DNA of 9,192 nt from JAWLDB01 sp041686915 (GCA_041686915.1 JAWLDB010000107.1:1-9192), one strand, 5' to 3'; positions 1 through 6,366 are shown, counted from the first letter of the stretch. Notes: generated from the letters alone by a model not told the origin. Translations and numbers: made by a program.

Positions 1-1800
1 ACTAATGAGGAAAGCATTACTAGTCGTTTCGTCAAGAACGAAGATCCAGATGTCATCATTAACATCGTTGATGCTACTAATTTGAGCAGAAGCCTCTTTT
101 TCACCACTCAGCTCCTTGAACTGGAAGTCCCGGTTGTTGTTGCCCTAAACAAGAGCGACCTAACCAAAAAGAAAAAGACAAACATAGATGTAAACAAGTT
201 ATCTAAACTCTTGGGTTGCCCGGTTATTGAAACAGTATCAACACAAGGCAATAACAATGGCTTGGAGAAGCTTGTCTCTACAGTAGTCCAAGTTAAGGGC
301 AAGGCTCAAGATACACCATTCCATAGCCTGGAAGTAAACATGGCAGACATAAACTCAGTCGAAGCTGCGGATAAAAAGCGATACGAGTTTGTCAAAGGAA
401 TTGTCTCAAAGGTAGAGAGCAGACAAACAAGCAGCAGTAAGCAAACTAAGCAGGATGCGGCCGACAGGATAATAGCCCATAAATGGCTTGGCATACCTAT
501 TTTCGGAGTAGTCATGTGGGCCGTCTTCTCAATTTCGCAAACCCATCTTGGGCCACTGTTAGCAGATACTTTTGTTGGCTGGATCGATAGCTTATATGCT
601 TTGGTAGAAGGATCGCTTGGCGAAGGTGTATCACCTGTGCTTTCTGCAATCTTATTGGATGGCATTATCGGTGGAGTTGGAGCCGTCGTTGGTTTCCTCC
701 CGCTGATCATGGTACTTTTCTTCCTATTGGCATTACTTGAAGATTGTGGCTACATGGCTCGTGTTGCCGTGGTTATGGACCGTTTTTTCAAGCGGGTAGG
801 GTTATCAGGAAAGTCAATTATCCCTATGATTATTGGTACTGGTTGTGCTATTCCAGGGGTTATGGCAACGAGAACCATCAAAAACGAAAGACAAAGAAGA
901 ACCACTGCCATGTTAACACCCTTTATGCCCTGTGGGGCCAAGTTACCCGTCATCGCGCTATTTGCCGGTGTGTTCTTTGAAGATGCAGCATGGGTAGGAA
1001 CAGCAATGTACTTCGCAGGTATTGCGATTATCATTCTCGGAGCTCTAGTGGTAGTACGAATAACCGGTGAAAAACAGGCAAGATCATACTTCATTATGGA
1101 ACTGCCGGAATACAAGCTCCCAAGCATCAAAAGAGCAACTCTATCAATGATTTCAAGAGGTAAAGCGTTTGTTATTAAGGCCGGCACGATTATACTGCTT
1201 TGTAATGCAGCAGTACACATCATGCAAACATTCAACTGGCAGCTTCAGGTTATTGCTGAAGGCGCAGAGAATACAAGTATTCTAGCAACTATTGCATCAC
1301 CATTTGCCATCTTGCTGCTACCGTTAGGTTTCGGTGTATGGCAATTGGCTGCAGCAGCAATTACGGGTTTCATTGCAAAGGAAAATGTGGTTGGAACGCT
1401 AGCTGTGGTATACGGCATTACTAACTTTATTGATACAGAGGAATTAGCTCTTGTTGCTGGCGGTGCAGATGTTGCTCAAATAATGGGCTTAACATCGGTA
1501 GCGGCACTCGCATACTTGATGTTCAATCTGTTTACACCACCATGTTTTGCTGCTATTGGTGCCATGAACTCTGAGATGGAAGACCGGAAGTGGCTTTGGA
1601 GTGCTGTTGCGTTCCAATTTGGCATGGGTTACGTTGTGGCATTTATCACGTACCAGGTAGGAACGCTGATAACAACTGGTGGTTTAGGGAACGGCTTTAT
1701 GCCAGGTGCTATTGTTGTGACCGCAATGATTGGTTCCGTTTTGTACCTGATGAGAAAAGGCAATCAGAGAACTCAAGAAAAGCTAGCTTTAAGTGCTTAG
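1..1800 (+). CDS. feoB: Ferrous iron transport protein B (FeoB), 5' end missing
   Basis: FeoB imports Fe(II) across the cytoplasmic membrane; it has a cytosolic N-terminal GTPase domain and a polytopic permease domain. The frame is open from base 1 and gives 599 residues here. The GTPase P-loop and switch motifs lie upstream of the window, so roughly 60-70 residues are missing by comparison with the family. Visible are the G4 motif NKSD (bases 148-159), a G5-like STQG that departs from the usual SAxxG, a charged linker, and the permease entry HKWLGIPIFG. Family-typical permease stretches follow: EDCGYMAR, GTGCAIPG with MATRTIKNERQRR, PCGAKLPVIALFAG, and TPPCFAAIGAMNSEM near the C terminus. 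Several hydrophobic helices alternate with these. TTG at 82 is internal and not the start. The gene is AT-richer than those downstream. The Cys-rich partner follows 9 bases after the stop. The identification is secure. Confidence 0.97.
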   Translation, partial: TNEESITSRFVKNEDPDVIINIVDATNLSRSLFFTTQLLELEVPVVVALNKSDLTKKKKTNIDVNKLSKLLGCPVIETVSTQGNNNGLEKLVSTVVQVKGKAQDTPFHSLEVNMADINSVEAADKKRYEFVKGIVSKVESRQTSSSKQTKQDAADRIIAHKWLGIPIFGVVMWAVFSISQTHLGPLLADTFVGWIDSLYALVEGSLGEGVSPVLSAILLDGIIGGVGAVVGFLPLIMVLFFLLALLEDCGYMARVAVVMDRFFKRVGLSGKSIIPMIIGTGCAIPGVMATRTIKNERQRRTTAMLTPFMPCGAKLPVIALFAGVFFEDAAWVGTAMYFAGIAIIILGALVVVRITGEKQARSYFIMELPEYKLPSIKRATLSMISRGKAFVIKAGTIILLCNAAVHIMQTFNWQLQVIAEGAENTSILATIASPFAILLLPLGFGVWQLAAAAITGFIAKENVVGTLAVVYGITNFIDTEELALVAGGADVAQIMGLTSVAALAYLMFNLFTPPCFAAIGAMNSEMEDRKWLWSAVAFQFGMGYVVAFITYQVGTLITTGGLGNGFMPGAIVVTAMIGSVLYLMRKGNQRTQEKLALSA

Positions 1801-1809
1801 GAGGGAACT

Positions 1810-1953
1810 ATGTCGGACATAATCGTAACTCTGATCATAGTAGCAATAGTTGGTGCCGCGGCGGCAAAGATCATCGTTGAGAAGAAAAAGGGCTCCAAAT
1901 GCATCGGGTGTCCATACGCTGCAACAAGTAAAAACAACTGTAATTGTGGCTGA
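1810..1953 (+). CDS. FeoB-associated Cys-rich membrane protein
   Basis: This is a 47-residue protein. An N-terminal hydrophobic helix (about residues 4-19) is followed by a basic stretch (EKKKGSK) and then a cysteine cluster: CIGC at 31-34 and CNC at 44-46. This layout matches the small FeoB-associated Cys-rich membrane protein family found directly after feoB in many anaerobic Firmicutes. ATG lies 9 bases after the feoB stop, and a strong AGGAGGG site overlaps the stop codon, so the two genes are very likely cotranscribed and translationally close. By its family and place it is thought to assist Fe(II) uptake, perhaps by handling iron at the cytosolic face through its thiols. That role is inference, since the family's biochemistry is poorly established. 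A terminator begins 4 bases after the stop. Confidence 0.9.
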   Translation: MSDIIVTLIIVAIVGAAAAKIIVEKKKGSKCIGCPYAATSKNNCNCG

Positions 1954-1957
1954 TACG

Positions 1958-1991
1958 AAAGCACCCCTCGCTCTTGCGGGGGGTGCTTTTT
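1958..1991 (+). terminator. Rho-independent terminator of the feoB operon
   Basis: A 14-bp stem (1958-1971 with 1976-1989, one T:G wobble) encloses a TCTT loop. The stem is GC-rich in the middle (GCACCCC against GGGGTGC), and its 3' arm runs into TTTTT. It starts 4 bases after the small Cys-rich gene. The remaining bases to 2075 show no gene. Confidence 0.93.
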
Positions 1992-2075
1992 GCTTCTTTC
2001 AGCCGGTTGCCCAGCTTGTTGCGTTGACGAGAGCAGAGCTACTTGTGAACCAATTGCGCGCCCTATGTCTTTTTA

Positions 2076-2104
2076 TTGCCCAGCTTAGCATAGTTCGGTA
2101 TACT
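2076..2104 (+). promoter_or_regulatory. Sigma-A type promoter for the MFS gene
   Basis: A -35 box TTGCCC (2076-2081) and a -10 box TATACT (2099-2104) are separated by exactly 17 bases. Transcription would start near 2111, leaving a short leader of about 28 bases before the ATG. The ribosome binding site AGGAGG lies at 2128-2133, 5 bases before the start codon. Confidence 0.75.
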
Positions 2105-2138
2105 AAGGTTCATATAAGTAAACAAGCAGGAGGCAATA

Positions 2139-3440
2139 ATGCAAAGACATAAAGCAGCAAAGAGCACACTGCCCTTTCAGCCCCCCTTCTTCTACGGCTG
2201 GCTGATGGTGGCCGTGGGAGCCCTTGGGGTGTTCTTCTCCGGCCCAGGGCAGACATACTCGGTCTCAGTCTTCATCAACTCATATATTGAGGAGTTTGGC
2301 TGGAGCAGATCCTTTGTTTCCAGCCTCTACTCCATGGGAACGTTGTTTGCAGGCCTCATCCTCCCCATCATCGGACGCAATGTAGATAAACTCGGCCATC
2401 GCCGGATGAGTTCGCTGATTACATTGCTGTTTGGCACTGCCTGCTTCTTCATGAGCTTTGTCGGCAGCCCGGTCATGCTGTTCATGGGGTTCTTCCTGAT
2501 TCGCCTACTGGGTCAGGGGTCAATGTCTCTATCCTCTGTCACCTTGGTCCCACAATGGTTTGTTAGCAAACGCGGACGCGCCTTAAGCCTGATGGCGTTG
2601 GGAGGCGCTATCAGCTCAGCAGTACTCCCTCCCCTGAATACCTGGATTATCCAAACATACGGTTGGAGAATTGGTTGGCAGGTCTGGGGTGTACTACTCT
2701 GGGCAGTTATGCTGCCAATAGCCCTGCTGCTTATTCGCAACCGCCCGGAAGAAGTCGGCCTGCTGCCGGATGGTCTGTCTCAGGTACAAGTATCTAATCA
2801 CGCATTACATGATGAGCAAGACCAGGATAGCTGGACAGCCAAGGAGGCAATCAGGACGAGAGCATTCTGGCTGCTGCTACTCTGTACGGCCATACCGTCG
2901 GCCGTTGGTACCGGCATGATTTTCCACCAAGTTTCCATCCTGGGGGAAGCAGGAATATCTGCACAAACAACCGCCTTCGTCATGAGCCTGATGGCGCTAG
3001 TGCAGCTGCCAGTGAGCTTAATTGCTGGTTATATCGCTGACAAGGTGAAAATCAGATACGTGATTGCCTGCAACTTCGCTGTGCAGATCATCATCCTCTT
3101 GGTGTTGCTGAATACGCGTTCTGTACACATGGCCATCTTTTACGGAGTACTGCGCGGCATTACGGGTGCCTTTGAAGCCATCCAGAGTGGCGTGCTGTGG
3201 CCCAGCTACTTCGGGCGCAAGCATCTGGGCAGCATTCGCGGAGTGGCAATGACTGCCAGCGTGCTCGGCTCGGCCTTTGGCCCACTACCCTTTGGATTTG
3301 CCTTCGACTTCTTCGGAGGCTACAAGGAAGTGCTGCTGCTGGCCATGATTTTCCCGGCAATAGGAGCAGTGGCCGCTCTGCTTTCGCCACCGCCTGTCAA
3401 AAAGCAGACCGAGGCACCTGAGGTAGTACCAGCCAATTAA
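2139..3440 (+). CDS. MFS transporter, OFA/monocarboxylate type
   Basis: This is a 433-residue inner-membrane carrier with about 12 predicted helices in two six-helix halves, joined by a charged loop (about residues 200-238). The N terminus reads PFFYGWLMVAVGALG, a start typical of oxalate:formate antiporter and MCT-like carriers. Loop 2-3 holds the MFS motif A variant GRNVDKLGHRR (79-89). The linker begins with RNRPEEVGLLPDG (200-212), a signature common in this branch, whose members move small carboxylates such as oxalate, formate or lactate in exchange or with protons. The substrate cannot be read from the sequence. ATG is supported by AGGAGG 5 bases upstream. The gene has its own promoter and terminator, so it appears monocistronic. 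The family is secure; the substrate is open. Confidence 0.93.
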   Translation: MQRHKAAKSTLPFQPPFFYGWLMVAVGALGVFFSGPGQTYSVSVFINSYIEEFGWSRSFVSSLYSMGTLFAGLILPIIGRNVDKLGHRRMSSLITLLFGTACFFMSFVGSPVMLFMGFFLIRLLGQGSMSLSSVTLVPQWFVSKRGRALSLMALGGAISSAVLPPLNTWIIQTYGWRIGWQVWGVLLWAVMLPIALLLIRNRPEEVGLLPDGLSQVQVSNHALHDEQDQDSWTAKEAIRTRAFWLLLLCTAIPSAVGTGMIFHQVSILGEAGISAQTTAFVMSLMALVQLPVSLIAGYIADKVKIRYVIACNFAVQIIILLVLLNTRSVHMAIFYGVLRGITGAFEAIQSGVLWPSYFGRKHLGSIRGVAMTASVLGSAFGPLPFGFAFDFFGGYKEVLLLAMIFPAIGAVAALLSPPPVKKQTEAPEVVPAN

Positions 3441-3448
3441 ACGGGAAC

Positions 3449-3480
3449 GTGGGCTACCTTTTGGTGGCCCACTATTTTTT
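3449..3480 (+). terminator. Rho-independent terminator after the MFS gene
   Basis: A 10-bp stem (3449-3458 with 3463-3472, one T:G wobble) with a TTTT loop is followed by TATTTTTT. It starts 8 bases after the MFS stop codon. Confidence 0.92.
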
Positions 3481-3525
3481 GCCCGCTACATGGTAACGCC
3501 AGCGTGAAGCGGATGAAAATGATGA

Positions 3526-3535
3526 AGGAAAGGGG
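3526..3535 (+). promoter_or_regulatory. Ribosome binding site fixing the TTG start at 3544
   Basis: The purine-rich AGGAAAGGGG ends 8 bases before TTG 3544. In the same frame there are four stop codons just upstream (3505, 3514, 3520, 3523) and no ATG or GTG between them and 3544, so TTG is the only reasonable start. No clear promoter was found between this gene and the preceding terminator. Confidence 0.7.
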
Positions 3536-3543
3536 CTGGCACG

Positions 3544-4179
3544 TTGACGACATGCCAAATCTGCGGAGGGGTTACGAGCTACTTCACGACTACCCGCAGT
3601 GGATCATACCACCACTGTGCGATATGCGACTTCATCTTTGCCGACAGGGCCGAATTGCTTCCATCCACTGTGGAGCGTGCGCGCTACGAGCAGCACGATA
3701 ACTCTTTGGATAATGAGGGCTACGTGCGCCGCTTCGAGACATTCATAGCTGCGGCAATTGAACCGTTTACAGCGGCCCAAGCCAGAGCACTGGACTATGG
3801 CTGTGGACCGGGACCGGTTTTGCAGACACTCTTGCAGCGTCAAGGATACGAAGTAGATGTGTACGACCCCTATTTTGCACCCGAAAGGCCTGATCAGCAG
3901 TTTGACCTGATTACTTGCACAGAAGTGTTGGAACATGCCTACCGACCCAAGGAAATTTGGGCCGACTTTGACCGAATGCTCCACCCTGGCGGACATCTAG
4001 CCGTTATGACCCTGTTTCACCCCGGCGTCGACCGGTTCGACGAGTGGTGGTACAAGACTGATGATACGCACGTCTGCTTCTATAGCCTCAAGACCTTGCA
4101 TTGGATTAGCCGGCATACATGCTTTGAACTAATCTACCATGATGAAAGACAGACGGCGGTGTTCAGGAAAGCACACTAA
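3544..4179 (+). CDS. Class I SAM-dependent methyltransferase with N-terminal zinc ribbon
   Basis: This is a 211-residue soluble protein. Residues 4-28 hold two CxxC pairs (C4/C7 and C25/C28), likely a small zinc ribbon. The Rossmann core follows: SAM motif I LDYGCGPGP (83-91), an acidic strand end YDP (107-109), motif II DLITCTEVLEH (121-131), and the post-core LHPGGHLAVMTLF (146-158). The segment RYEQHDNSLDNEGYV (47-61) is typical of a common bacterial family of zinc-ribbon methyltransferases. The methyl acceptor is unknown; the ribbon could bind nucleic acid or protein, but this is a guess. The start is a TTG, chosen because the first CxxC begins at residue 4 and stop codons crowd the upstream frame. 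The gene sits between two terminators and appears to stand alone. Confidence 0.9.
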   Translation: MTTCQICGGVTSYFTTTRSGSYHHCAICDFIFADRAELLPSTVERARYEQHDNSLDNEGYVRRFETFIAAAIEPFTAAQARALDYGCGPGPVLQTLLQRQGYEVDVYDPYFAPERPDQQFDLITCTEVLEHAYRPKEIWADFDRMLHPGGHLAVMTLFHPGVDRFDEWWYKTDDTHVCFYSLKTLHWISRHTCFELIYHDERQTAVFRKAH

Positions 4180-4229
4180 AGTGTTTGATTTCACCTTGAC
4201 TATAGAACAATCTCACTATCGCCCAACTT

Positions 4230-4262
4230 GAAAAAGCGAGCCAATTTCCGGCTCGCTTTTTC
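4230..4262 (+). terminator. Rho-independent terminator after the methyltransferase
   Basis: A perfect 13-bp stem (4230-4242 with 4250-4262) has a 7-base loop. The arms begin with A5 and end with T5 around a GCGAGCC/GGCTCGC core. The A-run on the 5' side means it could also act on the opposite strand, though no minus-strand gene reads into it here. Confidence 0.92.
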
Positions 4263-4286
4263 TATGGACTTTTTTCCATAATATGC

Positions 4287-4315
4287 TTGACACTATGCTT
4301 GGTAACATCTATAAT
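4287..4315 (+). promoter_or_regulatory. Perfect consensus sigma-A promoter for the 4381 gene
   Basis: TTGACA (4287-4292) and TATAAT (4310-4315) are separated by exactly 17 bases, matching the consensus at all twelve positions. Transcription should start near 4322. Such a strong promoter is usually held under repression, and it is followed at once by the repeat cluster at 4316-4347. Confidence 0.93.
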
Positions 4316-4347
4316 GTGACTAAGCAGTCACATGACTGACCAGTCAC
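4316..4347 (+). promoter_or_regulatory. Tandem inverted-repeat operator overlapping the transcription start
   Basis: There are two inverted repeats of the form TGACT-N4-AGTCA. The first (4317-4330, extended by one pair to 4316-4331 as GTGACT/AGTCAC) has spacer AAGC. The second (4333-4346) has spacer GACC. Their centres are 16 bases apart. The cluster begins right after the -10 box and covers the expected start site, where a bound dimer would block RNA polymerase. The short semi-palindrome form resembles TetR-family operators. The regulator is not in the window, so the protein class is inference. Confidence 0.7.
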
Positions 4348-4380
4348 TCAGAGATAGAGAGTTATGGGGAGGTTGATGTA

Positions 4381-4782
4381 ATGTTCAACTACTTCAAGGT
4401 TATTTGCTTCCTGTGGGCCGCCCTCGGCATTGGATCCAGGATTGCTATGGGCATGATGGGCGAGAAGTGGAGTAAGTGGGAACTGGGCAAGGCTTATGCC
4501 AGTAAGAAACCGTCGTGGATTTATGTAGTAGGTGCTTTAGGCTATCTACTGGTTGCCTACACATGGTACCAGGTAGTCGTGACAGACGTTCCTCACAGCT
4601 GGGCTATTGCAGCGCTGATCTCGCTGACTGTAATCAAGATTAGTGCGCTCATTTTCGACTACGAGACCTTCCGCAGTTTCGCAGCTATGATGTTGAAGGA
4701 CAAGGCAAAGATGCAGATGCTAAATGTCAGCGTACTCATTCTCTCAGCCGGCTTGATCGCCATGGGGGTTTTCCTCTACTAA
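4381..4782 (+). CDS. Unknown four-helix membrane protein
   Basis: This is a 133-residue protein that I do not recognise. Four hydrophobic segments are visible at about residues 5-22, 46-66, 72-92 and 113-132. Basic loops lie between helices 1 and 2 (EKWSKWELGKAYASKKPSW) and between 3 and 4 (LKDKAKMQ), which suggests that both termini may face outside, though this is a weak topology guess. There are no obvious catalytic or metal-binding motifs and only one cysteine (C9). ATG is preceded by GGGGAGG at 4366-4372 with 8 bases of spacing. The gene stands alone between a perfect consensus promoter with a likely repressor operator and a terminator. It is therefore probably strongly induced by a specific signal, for example a membrane-active or toxic compound; that last step is inference only. 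Confidence 0.85.
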   Translation: MFNYFKVICFLWAALGIGSRIAMGMMGEKWSKWELGKAYASKKPSWIYVVGALGYLLVAYTWYQVVVTDVPHSWAIAALISLTVIKISALIFDYETFRSFAAMMLKDKAKMQMLNVSVLILSAGLIAMGVFLY

Positions 4783-4797
4783 ACGCGGATAAGCAAG

Positions 4798-4837
4798 ACC
4801 CCACAGAGAGCTTTAGACCTGCTCCCTGTGGGGTTTT
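4798..4837 (+). terminator. Rho-independent terminator between convergent genes
   Basis: A 9-bp stem ACCCCACAG/CTGTGGGGT (4798-4806 with 4826-4834) is extended by GAGC/GCTC (4808-4811 with 4821-4824) after one mismatch. It is followed by TTTT, then GGTTT. It begins 15 bases after the stop of the four-helix gene. Read on the minus strand it precedes TCTTGCTT, so it may weakly serve the convergent hydrolase gene too. Confidence 0.85.
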
Positions 4838-4883
4838 GGTTTCTGTCATCCCTGCCGACAAAGGCTACGCCTGTGCGTTATGT

Positions 4884-5666
4884 CTACCGTGTGGCAGGGT
4901 CTTTTTCCGCGCTCGCCTTGATGAACTCTAACGTCTGGCGAATTATCTCTCGCGAGGTATCATCGTCATTGAAAAGGTCAAAGGCATGCCGCCCCTTCGG
5001 ATGTTCCAGCAGCTGAACATCAAAACCCAGGCTGCTTCCTTCCTCAAAAAACCTGGTGCTGCTATCGATGAAGCCCTTACTGTCTAATCCAGCGACGGCC
5101 AGCAGAATTGGTGGCAGCACTTCATTTTGGGTCAGAATCTCCTTGGGTGGCATTCCATAGTATCCTACCATGCTCTTGATGGATTCACCACCTACCGCCA
5201 ACCCCTGCCTCAGCCCATCTTCCACGCCAGCTGAAAAGGCAAGCACTGTTATGCTGTTTGGATCGACCCGATATGTCTCCGCGTTGTCCCGCACACACCT
5301 GATTAACTCGGCGATGTCGTCCGGCCTGCGCCAATTGAAGGTTATGGCCGTAAATCCCGAGGCTGCAAGCAGTTCACCCCAAGACTTATAGAAGCTGGAG
5401 TCCTTAAGATTTGTTTCGCTGCTCTTGCCATGTACCAGCATAACGGCATGGTGTTTCTCGCCCGCCTGCGATTCCAACGGATAGTAGATGTCCATCTTTT
5501 CACCCTTGGTGTAGGCAGCATTCCTCTCAGCAGTTACCTTACTCATGTCCTCTGTGTAATAAACAATACCGCCCAACCTTCTCCCCTGGCCCGAACAGCC
5601 AATCATCATCCCAAGACAGAGAATGATTAAAGCAAACACTAACCCCTTCTTTAAATGCTCATGCAT
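4884..5666 (-). CDS. Lipoprotein with alpha/beta-hydrolase fold
   Basis: This is a 260-residue protein with a lipoprotein signal peptide: basic residues K6-K7, a hydrophobic core, and lipobox MIGC ending at C24. It is probably anchored on the outer face of the cytoplasmic membrane. The mature part looks like an alpha/beta hydrolase of the esterase or dienelactone-hydrolase type. HG at 79-80 is placed for the oxyanion region, the nucleophile elbow is AFSAG with S145, the acid is probably D195 (AGLD), and the base H227 (GRHAF). The elbow has Ala where Gly is usual in GxSxG. The substrate is unknown. ATG at 5666 follows AGGAGG with 8 bases of spacing. The gene is divergent from the unknown lipoprotein at 5844 and convergent with the four-helix gene. 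Confidence 0.87.
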   Translation of the reverse strand: MHEHLKKGLVFALIILCLGMMIGCSGQGRRLGGIVYYTEDMSKVTAERNAAYTKGEKMDIYYPLESQAGEKHHAVMLVHGKSSETNLKDSSFYKSWGELLAASGFTAITFNWRRPDDIAELIRCVRDNAETYRVDPNSITVLAFSAGVEDGLRQGLAVGGESIKSMVGYYGMPPKEILTQNEVLPPILLAVAGLDSKGFIDSSTRFFEEGSSLGFDVQLLEHPKGRHAFDLFNDDDTSREIIRQTLEFIKASAEKDPATR

Positions 5667-5755
5667 AGCCTTCTCCTCCTGACCCAGCCAGTTTTTTGGT
5701 TACTAAGACCAAGTGTACGACAGATATGGGCACCATAGAGTGTCATATTACCAAC

Positions 5756-5772
5756 TAGATAGCACATATCTA
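5756..5772. promoter_or_regulatory. 17-bp palindrome between divergent lipoprotein genes
   Basis: TAGATA (5756-5761) and TATCTA (5767-5772) form a perfect 6-bp inverted repeat with a 5-base GCACA spacer. It lies 89 bases upstream of the hydrolase start and 71 bases upstream of the plus-strand lipoprotein start, a placement fit for a shared operator. No confident -35/-10 pair was found in either direction in the 5667-5843 gap. It is AT-rich and could be chance. Confidence 0.4.
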
Positions 5773-5831
5773 TGCATCAACCTAACCAAAGTCAGGTCAC
5801 ATGTCTGCCATTTCCTTGTAGACTTACTTCC

Positions 5832-5837
5832 GAGGTG
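5832..5837 (+). promoter_or_regulatory. Ribosome binding site selecting ATG 5844
   Basis: GAGGTG is centred 8 bases before ATG 5844 (counting from the end of GAGG), an ideal spacing. It is only 2 bases before the nearby in-frame ATG 5838, too short for use. The site therefore favours the second ATG. Confidence 0.65.
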
Positions 5838-5843
5838 ATGAAA

Positions 5844-6344
5844 ATGAAGACTTCACAAAGAAGTAAGGCCGTAGGACTTTGCTTACTGGTACTTGCCCTC
5901 TCGGGCTTTTTGACCGCCTGCTCCGTAGGTGAAAAGCAGCGCGCCCTCTACGATGACGAAGGGCAGTTCGTGAAGACTGGGGATAGCTACAGTTTCTTCC
6001 GAAAAAACGGGGAGATCGATGAACGTCAGATGGCACTTAGCTGCCAGCGCTTCTACGGAATGCAGACCGTCTGGGAGGTTAATGCGGAAGAAGAAGGGCT
6101 ACTGAAGGTCAACTATGACTGCCAGTTAAAGCGCGGCAAGCTGAAGGTTGTGGTGATCACACCTGAGCTGGACGTGATGCATCTGTTTGAACAATGCGGG
6201 AAGGGGAGCAGAGAGATTACGCTGTCTGAGGGCAAGTATGTTGTTCGGATAGTCGGTAAGAACGCCAATGGCAAGGTTAGCATGCAGCTGGAACACGGAG
6301 AAAACGTAAGTATAGGTGTATCTGCTAATGACTGGGAGCAATAA
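5844..6344 (+). CDS. Unknown lipoprotein with cysteines, 166 residues
   Basis: I do not recognise a named family. The first 25 residues form a lipoprotein signal peptide: basic K2, R6 and K8, a hydrophobic core (9-22), and lipobox LTAC with C26. The mature part carries three further cysteines (C67, C92, C118) and a run of alternating hydrophobic residues from about 97 to 160, with LKVVVITPELDV, a GKYVVRIVGKN strand-turn motif, and KVSMQLEHGENVSI. This suggests a beta-sandwich exposed outside the membrane. The frame is open back to an ATG at 5772, but the signal peptide and the ribosome site both favour 5844. The gene is divergent from a lipid-anchored hydrolase, so the two may share control or act together at the surface; that link is inference. 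A strong terminator follows. Confidence 0.8.
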   Translation: MKTSQRSKAVGLCLLVLALSGFLTACSVGEKQRALYDDEGQFVKTGDSYSFFRKNGEIDERQMALSCQRFYGMQTVWEVNAEEEGLLKVNYDCQLKRGKLKVVVITPELDVMHLFEQCGKGSREITLSEGKYVVRIVGKNANGKVSMQLEHGENVSIGVSANDWEQ

Positions 6345-6366
6345 ACTGAGTAGGCACTAGAATAGC

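Noticed and set aside
306..1235. Long antisense ORFs within feoB
   Set aside because: They are shadows of the feoB reading frame, with no ribosome sites or recognisable products.
1850..2152. Plus-strand ORF spanning the feoB-operon terminator and the MFS promoter
   Set aside because: It runs through the Cys-rich gene in another frame, a strong terminator and a promoter, so it is a chance open frame.
3504..3701. GTG ORF of 65 codons overlapping the methyltransferase start
   Set aside because: It lies in a different frame, with no recognisable product. The frame from 3544 carries the conserved zinc ribbon and the methyltransferase core.
4850..4899. CCCTGCC/GGCAGGG inverted repeat followed by TCTTTTT, terminator-like on the plus strand
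   Set aside because: The 7-bp stem has a 36-base loop and the right arm is coding sequence of the minus-strand hydrolase. A better terminator for the plus-strand gene lies at 4798-4837.
5696..5712. TTGGT-N7-ACCAA inverted repeat upstream of the hydrolase gene
   Set aside because: Arms of only 5 bp, with no extension and no clear place relative to a promoter; likely chance.
5772..5843. Upstream ATGs (5772 and 5838) as the start of the unknown lipoprotein
   Set aside because: Starting at 5772 would put a non-hydrophobic stretch before the signal peptide and has no ribosome site; GAGGTG is spaced for 5844.
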